64,000 nucleotides of DNA from Desmodesmus armatus (GCA_007449985.2 VIIQ02000208.1:1-64000), one strand, 5' to 3'. Counted from the stretch's first letter, positions 1 through 13,320 are shown. Made by a program: numbers and translations. Notes: generated from the sequence alone by a model not told the origin.

Positions 1-760
1 TGTGTGTGTGGTGGGGGGGGGGGGGGTTGGCAGGGTCAGAAGAATGTGTAGAAGGTTTTGAAGGGAAAGGGGGGTTTTAGAACGGGAACGGTGAACAGGG
101 CGGCTGGGCACCAGGTGTCCCCTCCCCCTGTTGCCTTGCAGGCTCCCAGGAGGGGGGGCGAGGGGGGGGGGGGGGGGGGGGGGGGGCAGGGGGGGGGGCA
201 TAGTGGGGCCAGGGGCAGGGGGGTGCGGGCGGGCGAGGGGGTGGTATGGGTTGAAGGGGGGGGGCGCTTCATCCTTCTGCTGCTCTGTCTACCCACACTG
301 TTGCTTGAAAATCAACAAAAAAAGGGCCAACATGAGTTTCATGCTGCTGCACACCCACCATGCCTATGAAGGGTACGAGCCCACAACTATCCCCCCCCCC
401 CCCCACCCACACCCCCACCCACCACCCCTCCCCACCCCACCCCATCCCCGCACACACGGGCTTGCTGCCACGGCCTCCCTGTCTACACACACACACACAT
501 GTTGTTTGGAGATCAGCACACACAAAGAGTACAAGCATCATCCCTCTGCACACCCACCATGCCTTTTTTTTGAAGCATGACCGGGGTGGGGGTGCTGCAT
601 TTTCATGCTGCTAACGTTGAGGGGGTGGGGGCGGTGGAGGGTTTCATCCTATTGTCTACCACACTGTTGCTTGAAAGCATAAAGGCACTAATGATTTTCA
701 TTCTGCTGCACACCCACCATGCCTCTGAAGCGCACGAGTCCATTGGCGGGCACGTGGTCT
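1..760. repeat. G-rich low-complexity tract with a duplicated segment
   Basis: The first 270 bases are dominated by G runs, the longest at about 161-186. A segment is present twice: about 290-375 and about 655-735. Both copies share a 'cacactgttgcttgaaa' stretch, a spacer, then 'ctgctgcacacccaccatgcc'-like sequence. A third partial copy of the second half lies at about 545-565. No convincing gene was found; long frames here are translations of G/C runs. Confidence 0.6.
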
Positions 761-932
761 GCTGTCTCCCTGGTGAGCACAGGCACCTGTAGCCAGCAGC
801 AGCGGGCAGCAGCAAAGGAGCAGGACACCGGTGGCAGAGCACCTGACACACCTTACTAATGTCTCAAAGGATCTTGTCATTTCGCAGGGCAGTCATGAGC
901 AGCACTGGGTGAAAAAGATATATCTGCATGGA

Positions 933-1232
933 TCACTGGTGTGCTGCAGCAGGGCCGAACTGGTTGTCAAAGTGGTCAGCCACTGCCTGAAAGATCTTCT
1001 TGTCGCGCACATCTTGGGCCCCAGAGAAGAAGCGTTGCGCGACAGCAACAGGTCGAAGAAGCTCGTCCATGACGATCACAGGTGCAGTAGGTTGGTGATT
1101 GCGAAAGGAGCATATCGGAGGGCCCTGAACTTCACGACTGTAGTTGTCGAAAGGGTTTGCGACCCATGGGTGTGGTTGCTGCACACTGTTGTCACTTGGG
1201 TTTGGCGCCTTTTGTCGTTCAAAAAGTGGCAT
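933..1232 (-). CDS. Unrecognised 99-residue reading frame, possible terminal exon
   Basis: This minus-strand frame is the only stretch in the first 1.3 kb with ordinary amino-acid composition. It is not low complexity, it has a Met start and it ends in a stop. It contains a mixed polar segment near 'VIVMDELLRPVAVAQRFF' and a C-terminal 'VADHFDNQFGPAAAHQ'. I do not recognise the family. It may be the last exon of a gene whose other exons are unresolved, or a remnant of a mobile-element protein. No splice sites were assigned. Confidence 0.3.
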   Translation of the reverse strand: MPLFERQKAPNPSDNSVQQPHPWVANPFDNYSREVQGPPICSFRNHQPTAPVIVMDELLRPVAVAQRFFSGAQDVRDKKIFQAVADHFDNQFGPAAAHQ

Positions 1233-2333
1233 GCCTGAAGTGCGTTGACTGCATTAGAGCAGAAGCTTTTTTATGTAATGGACACCGACAGTACTAGTGT
1301 GGGCATCTGCATCTCACGCTTTGCAGCTTCTCCACTGGTCTGGGGGTCAAGGGACCAGAGAGATCCAGACATGACTCATGGCTCACTCTCATGATGAGAG
1401 CATATACAGTGTAAGATCTGCCCGCTACACATCCCCTACAAATATGAAAAGCACACTCACGCAAAATGACAGGTAGCCACCACCTTACACCCCCCCCCCC
1501 CCGTCACCAACACCACCACGCGCCCTGTGGGGTAGAACCCGCCAAGTGGTGCATCACGTCTCACTCGCATCTCATCACGATGCATCACTGCATATACATG
1601 TTCAGGTTGTCATCAGGCCAATATAGGGGCGGTTGGTATACTGGTGATCACTCATGGTTGGTGAATCACATGGTTTGTCATGGTTTGTCATGATCACTCA
1701 TGGTTGGTGAATCACAGCTATCCCCACAATCCTTCTCGACAAAGAGCAAGGGGGGTATCCCACGACAGAATCTTAATGTCCGGAAAAACAAAGTTGTCAT
1801 CATCAACATCGACATCAGCATGCAAACAAGCATGGACCACTGACACAGATGACCAGGGACCGGCAAAACCGATCTCGATTGTGGAGCAATCCAGCGCTGC
1901 ACAAGGTACTTAACAGCCTTTTCACTGTGTCAGTAGCCCGTTCGTGGTTGCAGTTTTTGACGACCAGCAGGACAGCTGTTGAAGCCTGTTGCACTACTGC
2001 TGTGCCTGTCAAGTACACCGCCCTGATCAGTTCTTTACTTCACGCACCTGCGTAACCAACAACACTTGCATGTCTGGTACACGTGTACATTCAGCATCAA
2101 CCACACAACAGCCCCTCATAGCCAGCATCAACTAGGCAACAGCGCCACAGCAGCTGCCCTGCAGCGGCCTGCTCCTGTCCGAGTGCGTGTGCTTGCAGAT
2201 GCTGGCCAGCACGGATGCATGTCGAGTACACGTGTTATCACACGTTACAGCCAGCATCAACCAAGCAACAGCCCGTGTCAGCAGCTGTCCTGTTGCGCGC
2301 TGCTCCTGTCTTATATGCACGATGTGTGCTTGC

Positions 2334-3411
2334 AGGTGCTGGCCAGTACGGATGCTGTTGCAAACATCACAACGGTGCTGCTGGTGGCTTCCAGCTCAGC
2401 CAGGTTGCAGGAGCACCTCCCAAATAACCAGCACGTTACCCGCGTGCACTTCGGCCCCAAAGACCCCACTCTTCAGCTACTGGGCCACCGCCAGCCTCTA
2501 TGTCATAACCGCAGCTGCTGCGCTGCTGCTTCTGGCACGCCGGCGCCAGCTATACTTCCAGCACCGTTCGAAAATCGTCCTGGTTATCCGCCTGGTGCGG
2601 CTCGTCGTGCAGCTGGCGACCTCAGCACGCCCTCGGCAGCCTTCAACATAGCAGCAGCAGTAGTGGGCCGTGTGCACACCAACCCGCGCAAGGCCCCAGC
2701 GATGCTGGTGATCCTGCCCATGGCATACTACCTGCAGCCTGCGATGCTGCTGCTGCCTTGGACACTGTCCGCACCCCTGCAGCTGGCCAGACGGTCGCCA
2801 TGCTGTACTACATGTGGCAGTTCCCATGTTTCCTGCAGCACGTGCAGGAAATCACAGGCGCCCATGCCAGCACGCCCGCATGGCAGGTCCGTGCTGAGCT
2901 GTCCTGCAGCCGCGTGCAGTCCTACGCGGCCATGGCAGCCAGCGCTATCGGGGTGTCTGCGTCAGACTTCTCAGCACAGGCATGTGAATCCACCCTCAGT
3001 GTGCAGATGCTGCAGATTTTCGGGACGCTGCTGTGCCTGCTGATCGGCCCGGTGTTTGCCGCGCGGGAGTGGGAGCACTGGATGGCTGCACGCTGTGCTG
3101 ACCATCCCCCAGCGCGCTCGGGAAGCAGTACAGACAGCATAAGCGGCAGGACAGGCCGACTGGGCAGCGGCAGCAGCAGGGGGGTCGCTAGCAGTAGCAG
3201 CAGATCAGGCAGCAGCAGCAGCAATGGAGTCAGCAGCAACTTGCGTGGGTACGGTCCATACTTGCGCAGTGGGTTGCCTGCTGGTGCTGACATCCTGGTG
3301 CAGCTAGCAGATGCTGGTGCGCAGGAGGGGTCTGTGTGGCGTGGGTTGCTGCTGCGTGTGCTCGTGCTTGTGCTTGCGTTGCCTGTGTGTGGCTGTTGTC
3401 AGAGTTGCTAG
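2334..3411 (+). pseudogene. Possible membrane protein, frame-broken or spliced
   Basis: Three reading frames each hold part of what looks like one multi-pass membrane protein. About 2480-2650 encodes a hydrophobic helix followed by an Arg-rich stretch ('LLLLARRRQLYFQHR'). About 2690-2790 in another frame encodes a second hydrophobic segment ('MLVILPMAYYLQPAMLLLPW'). About 2780-3110 in a third frame encodes 'VAMLYYMWQFPCFLQHV', a further helix near 'MLQIFGTLLCLLIGPVFAA' and then a Ser-rich tail. Short introns or small indels would be needed to join them; I found no clean donor/acceptor pairs. Function is unknown. The upstream start is unclear, although 2120-2360 contains duplicated segments that both read '..gcttgcag.tgctggccag'. 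Confidence 0.35.
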
Positions 3412-4640
3412 CAGAGGTCTTTGCAGCGACGCGGGACTGCCCTGCCCTGCTGGCAGCAGCAGGGGTTCGTACTTGATCGCTGCTCAACACACGTAGGCTT
3501 GCAGGGTGTTGCTGTGTGTGCTGGCGCTTGTGTTGCCGCTTGTGTGGTGTTGTTCATGGTACAGTACTTGGCAGCGACGGCACTGCCCTGCCCTGTTGGC
3601 AGGAGCAAGGGTTGGGCGTTGATTATGCTGGCAGCAGCAGGGGTCAATTGTTCATTCTGTCAGCAGAGTACTTGGCGAACAAGATTGCAGCCACATGGAG
3701 TCAGACTGCCCTGCTGGCAGCAGCAAGTGTTTGATTGCATGGGTGCTGGCAGCAGGTGCTGGCAGCAGCAAGGGTGCATAGTTGGTTGCTGCTTGATCTG
3801 TGCGTAGTTGTGCAATTGATCTGTGTGCACAACTGAGTTGTGCAGCAAGGGTGCATAGTTATTTGCTGCTTGATCTGTGTGTAGTTGTTACTTGATCAGT
3901 GTGATAGTTGGTTGCTGCTTGATCTGTGTGTGCTGGCGCTTGCGTTGCCAGTGGTGTGGCTGGTGTCAGGCATTGGTAGAGCACTTCGCACAGATGGGAC
4001 TGCCCTGCTCTGTTGGCAGCAGCAGGGTTGGGCCTTGATTACGCTAGCAGCAGGGATTGATTGTTCGCTTTCTGTCCTGTCCGCAAAGTACTGGACTACT
4101 TGGAAGCCCTCTGGTGGTCAAACTGCCCTTGTGGCAGCAGCATGCGTTGGTTGCACGGTGCTGGCAGGAGCAGCGGGTGGTCACTGATTGCTGCCACTGC
4201 GTGCCTTTGCGTAGTGCATGTTGCCTGCATCTCTGCCCTACGGGGACCAGCAGGGGTCAGCCGTTAATTGCTACTGGCAGTAGCAGAGGTTGGGCGTTGA
4301 TTGCCGTCACTATGCGTAGCACATGTTGCCTGCATGTCGTGCAACACGTGCTTGGTCTGCCCTACCGGCACCAGCAGGGACGGGCCGTTGATTGCTGCTG
4401 GCAGCAGCAGACTGTGGTTGATGATTGCTGTCACTGCGCGGCTATGCACGATGAAGATACATTGCATGTGCTGCTTGCATCCTGTGCGGCATGGGACCGC
4501 TCGGCACTTTTGGCACCAGCAGGGGTTGGCCGTCTGTTGCTGGTGGCAGTAGCAAGGTTGGATGTTGATTGCTGTCACTGTGCGGCTGTGCATGCGCAAG
4601 GAACAACCCATGTTCCATGCACCTCATGAGACACGAGACT
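3400..4640. repeat. Degenerate tandem repeat, units of about 130-190 bp
   Basis: Successive units share 'actgccctgctggcagcagc' followed by 'gggttgggcgttgattgctg' and variants. Clear unit starts are near 3430, 3580, 3705, 4000, 4360 and 4500. The units have diverged by substitutions and indels, so the array is old. Frames through it are repeat translations with no family signature. Confidence 0.6.
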
Positions 4641-4649
4641 GCCGCGCCC

Positions 4650-7540
4650 CATCGGCGCCAACAAGGGTCGATGGTTGCATGTTGCTCCATGTGCACCTGC
4701 TCTCGGGTGTGTAGCTCGCATCGCTTGCAGGACACGCAAGTACGCATTGCGCGCGCAGGGTATGTAGGCGCATGCTTGCATGTCCTGCGGTGAAAATCGC
4801 CATGCCTCGTCAGCAGCGATTGTCTGTTTCTGCACATGCTTGGGCATAATTGCTCACATGCACTCATGATTTGTCCATTTGGCGCCACGTTTGCTTGAAG
4901 TGCTGCAGCTGGCAGCTATTATCTGTCCAATGCACGTGCCTACCTGGCGGTTCAACGACGGTTTTCAAGTATGTATTGCATCGATTTTTTTAGGAAGAGA
5001 TGCTGATACAGCGCACGGGTCTCACACCCACACACATGACTGCTATAATTGGTCTGAAGTAAGGTCCAAGAGGTGCCACAGCAGGCCTTGGCTAGTCGTT
5101 CAGGATGGTTATGGTTATAGGAAGTAATGATTTTCTTCGTATGCTGGGTATGGATGCTGCGGTAGCAAACGCCAACATTGCTGCAGCTGCTGGTTACGAG
5201 AACGTCAAATGGCAAAATGCCACGATGTACGTACGTATTTGTCGGTGACGGCTGGGGCACGCCTGTGTGCCGCAAAAGTCTGGTTGAATTACGTCACTAA
5301 TTTCATGGACACAGTTTCCTTGCACGTGCAAAGTGCACCGTACACAACAGGGCAGGGAAAACGTGATTGAAGATAAGGATGATGAAAAACGTTTCATAGG
5401 GTCCTTGGGTAGAGGCTGCGAGACAAGTGCGGGGTTGAGTAATTGGTGACTAACAGTCCGTCAGCTGTGGATGCGCGTGCCGAAGACATAAGGACTTTAG
5501 CTAGATTATGCCCATCAGCGACGCAGGCACAGGATAGGAATGCAAGGGCGCAGCAGCTTTGTTCACTCGCTGCTGCTGCTGTTGTTGCTGCTGCTGCAAG
5601 CTTGCAGTTGAGCCCAGAGTGTGAGCGACCAGTTCAGTGCCATAATGGTGCTCGATCGTGTCACATGTAGTGCAATCTTGAAAGCTCTACGTTTCCAGTG
5701 CCTTGGAAGGCCGTGAAGGGCCATCAGCAGCAGCAAGTCCAGCAGCAGCACCCCAGCAGCAGCAACTGTTCAGCACCTTGGCAGCAGCAGCCCTGCAATC
5801 AGAAAGCCTCACCCGGATAACTACTAGTAGCCGCCTGTGACAGCCCAGTCACAGTCCAGGGTTCCCCCTTTTGCATAAAAAACAGTAGGACGGAATCGAT
5901 GCAGTACTGACGCCACCCGGGCGTTAGACGTTCTATATGTCTTGTGCATCGCAATCACGTAAGGCCTGTTACTTCTTGGTGCATTACTATTACTACTTCA
6001 TTGGATCTTTCAGGGTCATTGCATGGTTGTGTGTGTGAGGGGGGGGGGGGGGGGGGGGTGAGGTTCAGCAAGTTGCATGTTGCTTGGCGGCTTGCAGTTC
6101 CTGCTGCTGGCCCTGTCAATGTTGAGGTTGGTTTGGTTGCTTATTAGATAGCCTGCATACGGGGGTGGACAGCCAGCTCGCAGGGTCTGTAGGGTGACGC
6201 TGCAGGAAGCGTGCGTGTCTCAGCGCCATATGGAGCCCTGCGAGTGCCTGTGCTAGGAGACACTTGTGGTACACAATCAAAAGTAAATCAGCGTTACACA
6301 TGTAGCTATGAAGTACACCATAGCTGCGGCGGTACGTGGTGATGCCCACCTGGCAGTGGCACATGCACAGCATGCAGGCAGAGGAATGCTGGCACTGCAC
6401 TGCATCGTGGCATAAACTCTTGGAGTTTTCATAGCGCCAAGTATGAGATGGTTGTGCTGCAACGTAGTGTGTTTGCCGTACTCTGATGTTTACGGACTCT
6501 GCATGCCGCATGTACTAGCAACGCCGGCCACATTGGTACTTCTGCAGCAGGAAGGTAGCTGCAGGTACACGTCCACAAGCGATTTTGAAGCGAGTGAGAT
6601 GGTTTATAGCCTTGGGTTGGCACCTGGGTTATTGGTAGCTGGGCAGCAAGTTCTGATCTTCATTTGTGGTTGCCGGCCTTCAGTGAAGTATGGCGAAGCT
6701 TTCCTGAAGGGCGTGTGTGGGTTGTTGCAAGGTGTGTGTGCCTTTCTGTTTGTGTGCCATTTGTGTGTTGTGGACACAAGTGGCACACAAGCACTGCATT
6801 TGAACTTGTGGCAAGCTACGCCAAGTACCATGCACCGGCGTTTCTGCATTGTAGGGCGCGTCTCTGCACATCAGCCAAGGCCTGAATGTTGCTACAGCTT
6901 TGGATGTCAACACTTTTGGCTGCGTGGCTCATGTGGGTGAGGGGCCCTGAACTCTGGGTGTTTCAGGCCTTGGGGTCCCTTAGCCCCCCCCTCCCCCCCC
7001 CCCCGGGGACTCAGTGCTGTTCTTGTAACAAGGATAGGACCAGCCCAATGTGCATGTCTTGTATAGACGCTGCAACACCATGCATGTAAGAAAACTTTGG
7101 CATTGGCGATGCTGGCTGCTGTACAGCCCACCCTGCAACGCTTGGCTGCAGCTTGGATCCTGTGTGCACCCTTACCACTCTGCTTTCATTCGCACACAGC
7201 TCGGCTGCTGCTGGTGACCCTTGGCACATCAGTTGTGTGCCAATCTTTACAACAGCTGCGCCTGAGGCTCAGTCTGGGGAATGGGAATCCAAAAGGACAA
7301 TGATCAGGTTCATATTATCGTCAAAAAGATGCCACCATCCTCATCGTGCACTTTGTCGGGCTGAGCCAAAGTCACATGTGACTCTAACTACTGCAGCAGC
7401 AGCTTGACCGTCAACACTCAATCTAGCACTGAGGCGTGCCGGCTGCAGTGATAACCGTGGGGGGTGGCCGGCTGTCCCAACTGCCGCTGTTGATATTGTC
7501 AAGCTGCTGCCACCAGGGAATGATCCACTAGACCCCGTCG
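4650..7540. other. No assignable gene
   Basis: I found no family motif or consistent exon set here. A few hydrophobic plus-strand frames, around 6600-6800 and 7100-7300, could be exons of an unidentified membrane protein, but nothing ties them together. A G run lies at about 6040-6058 and a C run at about 6986-7004. The stretch around 5560-5780 is CTG/CAG-rich. Confidence 0.4.
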
Positions 7541-7544
7541 TTCA

Positions 7545-8090
7545 ATGCTCATCAGCTGTGTGCATCAGCTATGTGCAGGCTCTGTGTGCCGCCACCGCCC
7601 TGCTGGTAAGTCTTTCATTGCTGCTGCTGCCAAGCCCTCCTCCTGCTGCTGCCAAGCCCTCCTGCTTCTGTCGCAGCCGCCACCGCAGCTTCAGCTGCTG
7701 CTGCTGCTGCTGCTGCTTATAAATGCTTATAATGCGGTACAGTCAGCAGGCATCAGCTGTGTGCAGGCTGTCTGTGCCGCCACCACCTTCTGGTGCAGAC
7801 CCGTCATCGCTGCCGCTGCCTGGTGCCGCGCATTCAGCTGCTACCGCAGCCCACTCCAGTCGACTGCCATCACACCAGAGACCCCTGCTGCTGCACATCC
7901 CTCCTCATCCCTCCTGCTGCTATCGCAGCCGCCACCGCTGCTGCTGCTGCGGCTGCGGTTCAGCATTCTCAGGCTGTTGTTTTGGCAGGCATCAGCTGTG
8001 CGCACGCTCTCTGTGCCGCCACCACCTTTTGGTGCAGACCCCTCATCGCTGCTGCTGCCTCATGCTGTGCATTCAGCCGCTGCTGGACTG
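7545..8090. repeat. Tandem copies of the end of the Ser/Ala/Gln-rich gene
   Basis: A block containing 'catcagctgtg.gca.gctctgtgccgccaccacctt.tggtgcagaccc' occurs near 7748-7845 and again near 7990-8085, with a partial copy near 7555-7600. On the minus strand these encode variants of 'GLHQKVVAAQRACAQLMPA', the last residues of the adjacent gene. Degraded copies of its 3' end therefore lie downstream of its stop. Confidence 0.6.
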
Positions 8091-9967
8091 TCAACCCACC
8101 CCAACCCCCTCCTGCTGGTTCCTGCTCTGCTGCCTCACTCCTGCTGCTGATGTTCCTGCTGGTCTTGCTGCTGCTGGTGCCAAGGTTGGTAGTGAGACCT
8201 GTGCTGCAGTTGCCCACGCCTGCGCTGGCAGCATCATGATGATTGAAGGGGCTGGTGCTGCTGCTGGTGGTGACAGTGCCGGTGGGGGCAATTGCCAGGG
8301 CTGTTTGTCGTGCTGCTTGGTACCTTTCCAGTGCGCTGTCTAGCTGCTCTGCTGCCTGCTGCAGGGCGGCGGCATGGGGGTAGGAAGCTGCTGCGGTGCC
8401 ACCAGTAGCGCTGCTTGCCGTGTGGCCTGGTGCCACTACTGAGTTGAAGCCTTCAACAGTGTTGGCAAACTGTAATTTGGGGCTGCCTGCCATGTGGCCT
8501 GCAGAGTTGCCAGCAGCTGCCAAGCTCAGGGAGGTCCAACCTGCTGGGCTGCCTGCCATGTGGCCTGGTGCTGCCAGTGGGTTGAAGGTGTTGGCAAACT
8601 GTACTTTGGAGCTGTCAATGCTTTGAAGGCTTGAGAGGAATGCGTGGGCAGCCTGTGCTGTTGCCTGCTGCTGCTTTGAATGCTGCTGCTGAGCGCTGCT
8701 GGAGGGTTGAGCGGCTGATGCTGGGCTTGAACTGTTGACACAATGGGGAAGGGGGGGGTGGCAGGGCAGCTGAGAGAGGAGGGCACAATGAGAATCCATG
8801 GGGGGTTGTACCGGGGTGGCAGGAGGGACGGAGGGAGGGCCTCTATGTGACATACGGCAGGTCAGGCAGGGCAATCATCAATCTGCGGGCAGCACTGAGA
8901 GCACGGGGGGGGGGGGGGGGGGGGGGGGGGGGCTCATGGGGGCTTAGACTACTCCGAGCTCCAGCCTCTGAGAGGGGGGGGGGGGTGGAAAACAAGGGAA
9001 GGGGATTGAGGGAAGGGAGGGAGGAAGTGTGGCAGGGCAACAGAGCGATGGCACAGGGGGGGGGGTATGGGGGCTTGAACTGGTGTGGGTGTGTGTGTGT
9101 GAGGGGGCGGGGTGTTGCAGGGGATGGAAGGGAGGCAGTAAAGACAAGGTTGACATGGGGTACATACATCAGTGGTGCCCCGTGCGCTAAGCCGGGCTAG
9201 CATCAGCTACTAGCCCAAGTTGTGATGGATCATGCACTGTAGCGTTTGTTGTGGTTGTGGGGTTACCACACATTGGGGCCCACTGGACATTGCTTGCACG
9301 AGGCAGCTCACCGGTGGGTGTGTCACCTGACCCAGCAACCTCTCTGGCAGTGTCTGGTGTGAGACCTTGGGCTTTGTAGGGGGGGGGAGGCAGGGTTTCA
9401 AGGCAAAGCAGCTCACCGGTGGGTGTGTGACTTGTGCCAGCAGTCGGTCTGGCAGTTTTGGTGTGAGACCTGCCGGGCCCGTGCTGCTTTGCCCGCAGCA
9501 TAAGCTTTGCTGGAACGCCACCTGACTGCTGACACCTCAGCAACTGACTGCAGGAGTTTGACTGCAGTGACACCTGCTGCTGCTGCTGCTGCTGGTGGTG
9601 ATGCTGCTGCTGCTGGTGCTGCTGCTGCTGGTGATGCTGGTGACACAGGCATAGTGTGGTTGTGCGTCTCAGCACCTTCTGCTGCTGCCCCTGCTGATAT
9701 TGCCCTTGCTGATGTTGCCCCTGCTGCTACAGCTGCTGCTGGTGGTGGTGCTGACACACCTTGGTGTGAGGCCTCGGCATTTGCTGCTGTGATCCCTGCT
9801 ATGGGGGCGCAAGAGTGTGATGTCCGCACCGGTGCCACCTGTGGGGAGTCTGCTGCTGCCAGCAGCAGTTCAGTTGTTGCTGCTGCTGTTTCCATGCATT
9901 GTGCTGGCATCATGTCTGACCCCTGCATGAACTTGGATGTGAGGTGCCCTGCATCAAGCCAAGTCAC
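7969..9967 (-). CDS. Ser/Ala/Gln-rich protein of unknown function (at least two exons)
   Basis: Two minus-strand blocks have protein-like composition. The first, about 9967-9475, encodes an Ala/Ser/Pro-rich region and probably ends at a donor after 'AGKAARAR'. The second, about 8731-7969, follows a 'tgtcaacag' acceptor. It encodes Gln-rich sequence, then two related blocks ('KVQFANTFNPLAAPGHMAGS' and 'KLQFANTVEGF..VVAPGHT'), then an amphipathic stretch 'AALQQAAEQLDSALERYQAA' that could form a coiled coil. It ends with 'HQKVVAAQRACAQLMPAK' and a stop. No catalytic domain is visible. The style resembles algal regulatory or scaffold proteins, but that is only an impression. The joining of the two blocks and the true start are uncertain, and a long G run (8906-8932 on plus) lies in the presumed intron. 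Confidence 0.4.
9296..9480. repeat. Two tandem copies of an approximately 118-bp intron unit
   Basis: The segment ending 'ggtgtgagacct' after 'tcaccggtgggtgtgt' appears at about 9308-9367 and again at about 9414-9472. On the minus strand it starts at the putative donor of the Ser/Ala-rich exon, so the second copy repeats exon end plus donor inside the intron. Confidence 0.55.
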
Positions 9968-9999
9968 AGGGCATCACATCTGTCATCAGATGTCCATTG

Positions 10000-12290
10000 G
10001 CGGGGGTGAACCATGCACTGTTTTGGAACCTTAGACAGACTGGAATGTACCTTGGAGGTTACCGGACAGTGTGGCATTTGTCAACACAGGACATGGATAG
10101 CACAAACAACACAGGATGAGGGGGGAAAAGCGCAGCTGTTATGTGTTGCCAACACAGTATGTGCAGCTTTGAGATCGAAGGCCACTTTGCCAAAGTTAAT
10201 GGATGCCGTTTGTGATTGCTGCTGCAGCTTGGCCTTGATCCGCACCTGCCTCCTTGCTGGTGCAGTCCTTCGTGTGCATTTGTATCTTGAAGATCTATAT
10301 CTCTCTCCACAAAGAGTGTATGAGTGTTGCTAGCGGCTATGGTGAGCAGTTGAAGGCTTGAGCTACGGCAGCAGCAGTAAAACTGTCGCGTAGATGCTGC
10401 CAGCAGATGAACTAGAATACAGCAGACTCTCGTGGCACTGACAGTTTTTAAGGTATAGTAACAGTCAAACAGCCAATGCATTGCGAGCTTGCAGCACATC
10501 CAACTGTCAAGTCAGAATGACCAACCAACACACACTGACAAAATCGATGCAGCCCCCATGACTCATCTCGGCAGCGTTTGTAGCTGAAGCGACATCATGG
10601 CTGTAGAGAACTCGCACTTGCAACCAGCACTTTTGAATCGTCATAATGGCTTCTGTGCGTCGTCGGGCGAGGTTGCGCGTTTGTGCGCATGTCGCTTAGC
10701 GTCGACCGCCGACGAGCGCGGCAGCCCGGATGGTCAGTCAGAGGGTAGGTGCTTACAGCACAACCTACATGGACGTCCATACAGTACTCAGACGAAAGAC
10801 AAAATCAAGGCATGCATTGTGACTAATAAAGTACAAGACAGGACTGCTAATCAAGCAGGCAGGACTAGTCAAGCAACAGGACTTGGCAGCACTGCCAAGC
10901 AAGGAGGTATCAGAGGCGGAAATGCAGGTCAAAACCCGCCTATTATCCAACAAGACAACAAGTAGTGATGATCATGTTTGCAATTGTCAAAGTCAACTTG
11001 CCCAACTTCGACCTCATCTCTCCAAGAGGTGTCAATCTCCCCTTGCCCTCGCCAAGCTGACGCATGTGCTGTGCCGGGAGGTGTTTCAACACGCCACAAG
11101 CCATGCCATGGTTAGTAACGCATGCATCACTGGAAAGCACAGGCTTGCAAGCAGTCCAGCCCAGGCCAGAAACACATGGCGCTGTGGTTAGAGCATTGAC
11201 AGCAAAGCTCAGCGCAGACCAATAGCCCGGTTGAGCAAGCCCTGCAGCGACCAAGCATGCATGTGAAAGAGTTGCAGAAGCCTCCCAAACCTTGCAGCTG
11301 AGTGTGTCGACAGAGAGATTGCATGCGTGCACATGCATGCTGGCTAGCAGTCATCCGACAAGGATAGTCAAACAATGACGCTAGTACGAAGAAAAACCAG
11401 GGCGGCGTTGTGTGTGCTGCTAGATGCCAACTAACACCCCCCCCCTCCCTGCAGGAGGGTCAGCTCCCAGCCACTCCTGCTACGAGACCACCAGTGAGTT
11501 CCAACCAACCAAAAGAAAGATGAAGGCCGGCAGCATGTCATGGCGTGGTTTACTAACCACATAAGTCAAGACAATTGAAAGTGCAGCCAAACCCCTCAGC
11601 AACCAAGGCGCCTTGCAGAATATGGTCCATCTCACAAGCCCCCATGCACACAAGACGCCACACAGCCACTTCACATCCACAGCATACGTAATCTTACAGA
11701 CCGTAAGGCCACCCCGCAGCAAGACAGGGAGAAGACTGTCCACGGCCCCACCCAACACCACATTGCTTTACCCGTAGTACACGCACGCCGTGGTTGTGAA
11801 AATCGGACTTCATGTGTTGGATTGAAGTACATGAAGCACTCAGCCCTACTGGTCACGCGGTGCGTAGTGTTTGATAACACTAGCAGTAGTAGCGGCTACT
11901 TTGGCAAAGCCCGACCGTATTGAATGGCCAGAGCAACCAATCATTGTCACGCATGCATGTCCACAGAATTTACGCCAGCACAGAATTCATACCAAAGAAA
12001 AGGCACACGTTTCCTGCATTCGTCAAACAGCTCGACGGCATATGTACGATGTAACAGGCAGCCAGCCCAACGGACGTATGCAACGGCACCGTTCACAGTG
12101 GCAGCGATTGCAGTGGCTGCTACTAGAGTAAGCACCTTCTGGCACAACATTCCGCACAGCGCACCGCAACCCATCACAAAGAAAGAGGCACACCCATGTG
12201 CACCTGACCATGCTTCACACTGGCGTTGCAACTGTTTCAGATAGTCCCATGAGATGCCTCCAACAACGCCGGCAAAAGGCAGACACAGGC
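10000..12290. other. No assignable gene
   Basis: The stretch has mixed composition with no long low-complexity tract. I saw no family motif, no coherent exon chain and no RNA gene. A plus-strand frame at 10597-10965 and a minus-strand frame at 11480-11761 are too short and compositionally ambiguous to call. Confidence 0.4.
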
Positions 12291-12299
12291 AAAGACTAT

Positions 12300-13320
12300 G
12301 CTATCCTCACGCAGCTGTTTACAGCCACTCCTTGGCAGTACCGGCAGCCGAAGACCACATGTTAGGAGGCCGCAAGCGCTGTGTGCAGTGCCTCTGCAAT
12401 CGCAAAGAAGAGAGCACATATGGGAGTATGCATGTGTATCAATAGCTGAGCACGATCAGTCCATGGGTAGAATAGGCAGCCGCGACCTGAAGCAAAAGGC
12501 TGCACATGCTGCCTCAATGACAGCCACTAACAAGTGAGACATAGGCAACGAGTATGCACGTCACACAACTGACTACAACCAGTCCATGGGTAGTACAGGC
12601 AGCGAACGACCCAGGCAAGAAAGGCAACTGTGTAATCCGCTCACAGTTGTTGAAACCGGGGCATGCATATGTAACACAGCTAACCACAACCGTCCATGGG
12701 CAGTACATGCAGCCAACGACCTGGGGGAATGGGCAACCGTGTATCATGCGATCGGATGTCTCCACAGTCGATGACAAGCAAACTACCTCGCCGCAGTGCA
12801 TGCATATGTAACACAGCCGATTATAACCAGTCCACACCAGCAGCACATGCATCCAACCACCTGAAGGAAGAGGCATGTGTGTACGAGCGCCCACACAGTC
12901 TGGCAAGAAAGAACATGGGCCGGCAGCATGCATCCGCAGCAGATAAGATTGGCGGTAGATGCTAGCCACAGCCCTGAAGGCTGCAGCAGTTTGGATTGCC
13001 TCTACAGGTCGCTGGGAAAAGCCTTTTCTGGGAAAAGCCTCGGAAAAGCCTGGGAAAAGCCTCGGAGGCATAGGCATAGGCAGAGGCATGCATGTGGGGC
13101 CCCACATCAGCAGCACCGGGTGCTGCTGATCACAACAGTCGATCACAACAATCCATGGGCAATCCAGGCAGCCCACAGCCACAAGGTACTACCTCTAGCA
13201 AAGGCCGCAGATGCTGCATCTATGGCCGGCAGCAATGAGCAAAAATGGAGCATGCATGCCATGGCAATCACGCAGCTACTTGAACCAGCCCAAGGGCAAT
13301 CCAGGCGCCCCACAGTTTGG
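12300..13320. repeat. Degenerate tandem repeat, units of about 110-150 bp
   Basis: Units share 'accag/gtccatgggtagtacaggcagc' followed by a variable stretch and 'gcatgcatatgtaacacag'. Unit cores lie near 12340, 12455, 12580, 12690, 12830, 13150 and 13290. A short sub-repeat with core 'gggaaaagcct' lies at 13014-13066. The long minus-strand frame over 12514-13182 is a translation of this array. Confidence 0.65.

Noticed and set aside
12514..13182. A 222-codon minus-strand frame with internal repeats
   Set aside because: It follows the units of a degenerate tandem DNA repeat and shows no family motif.
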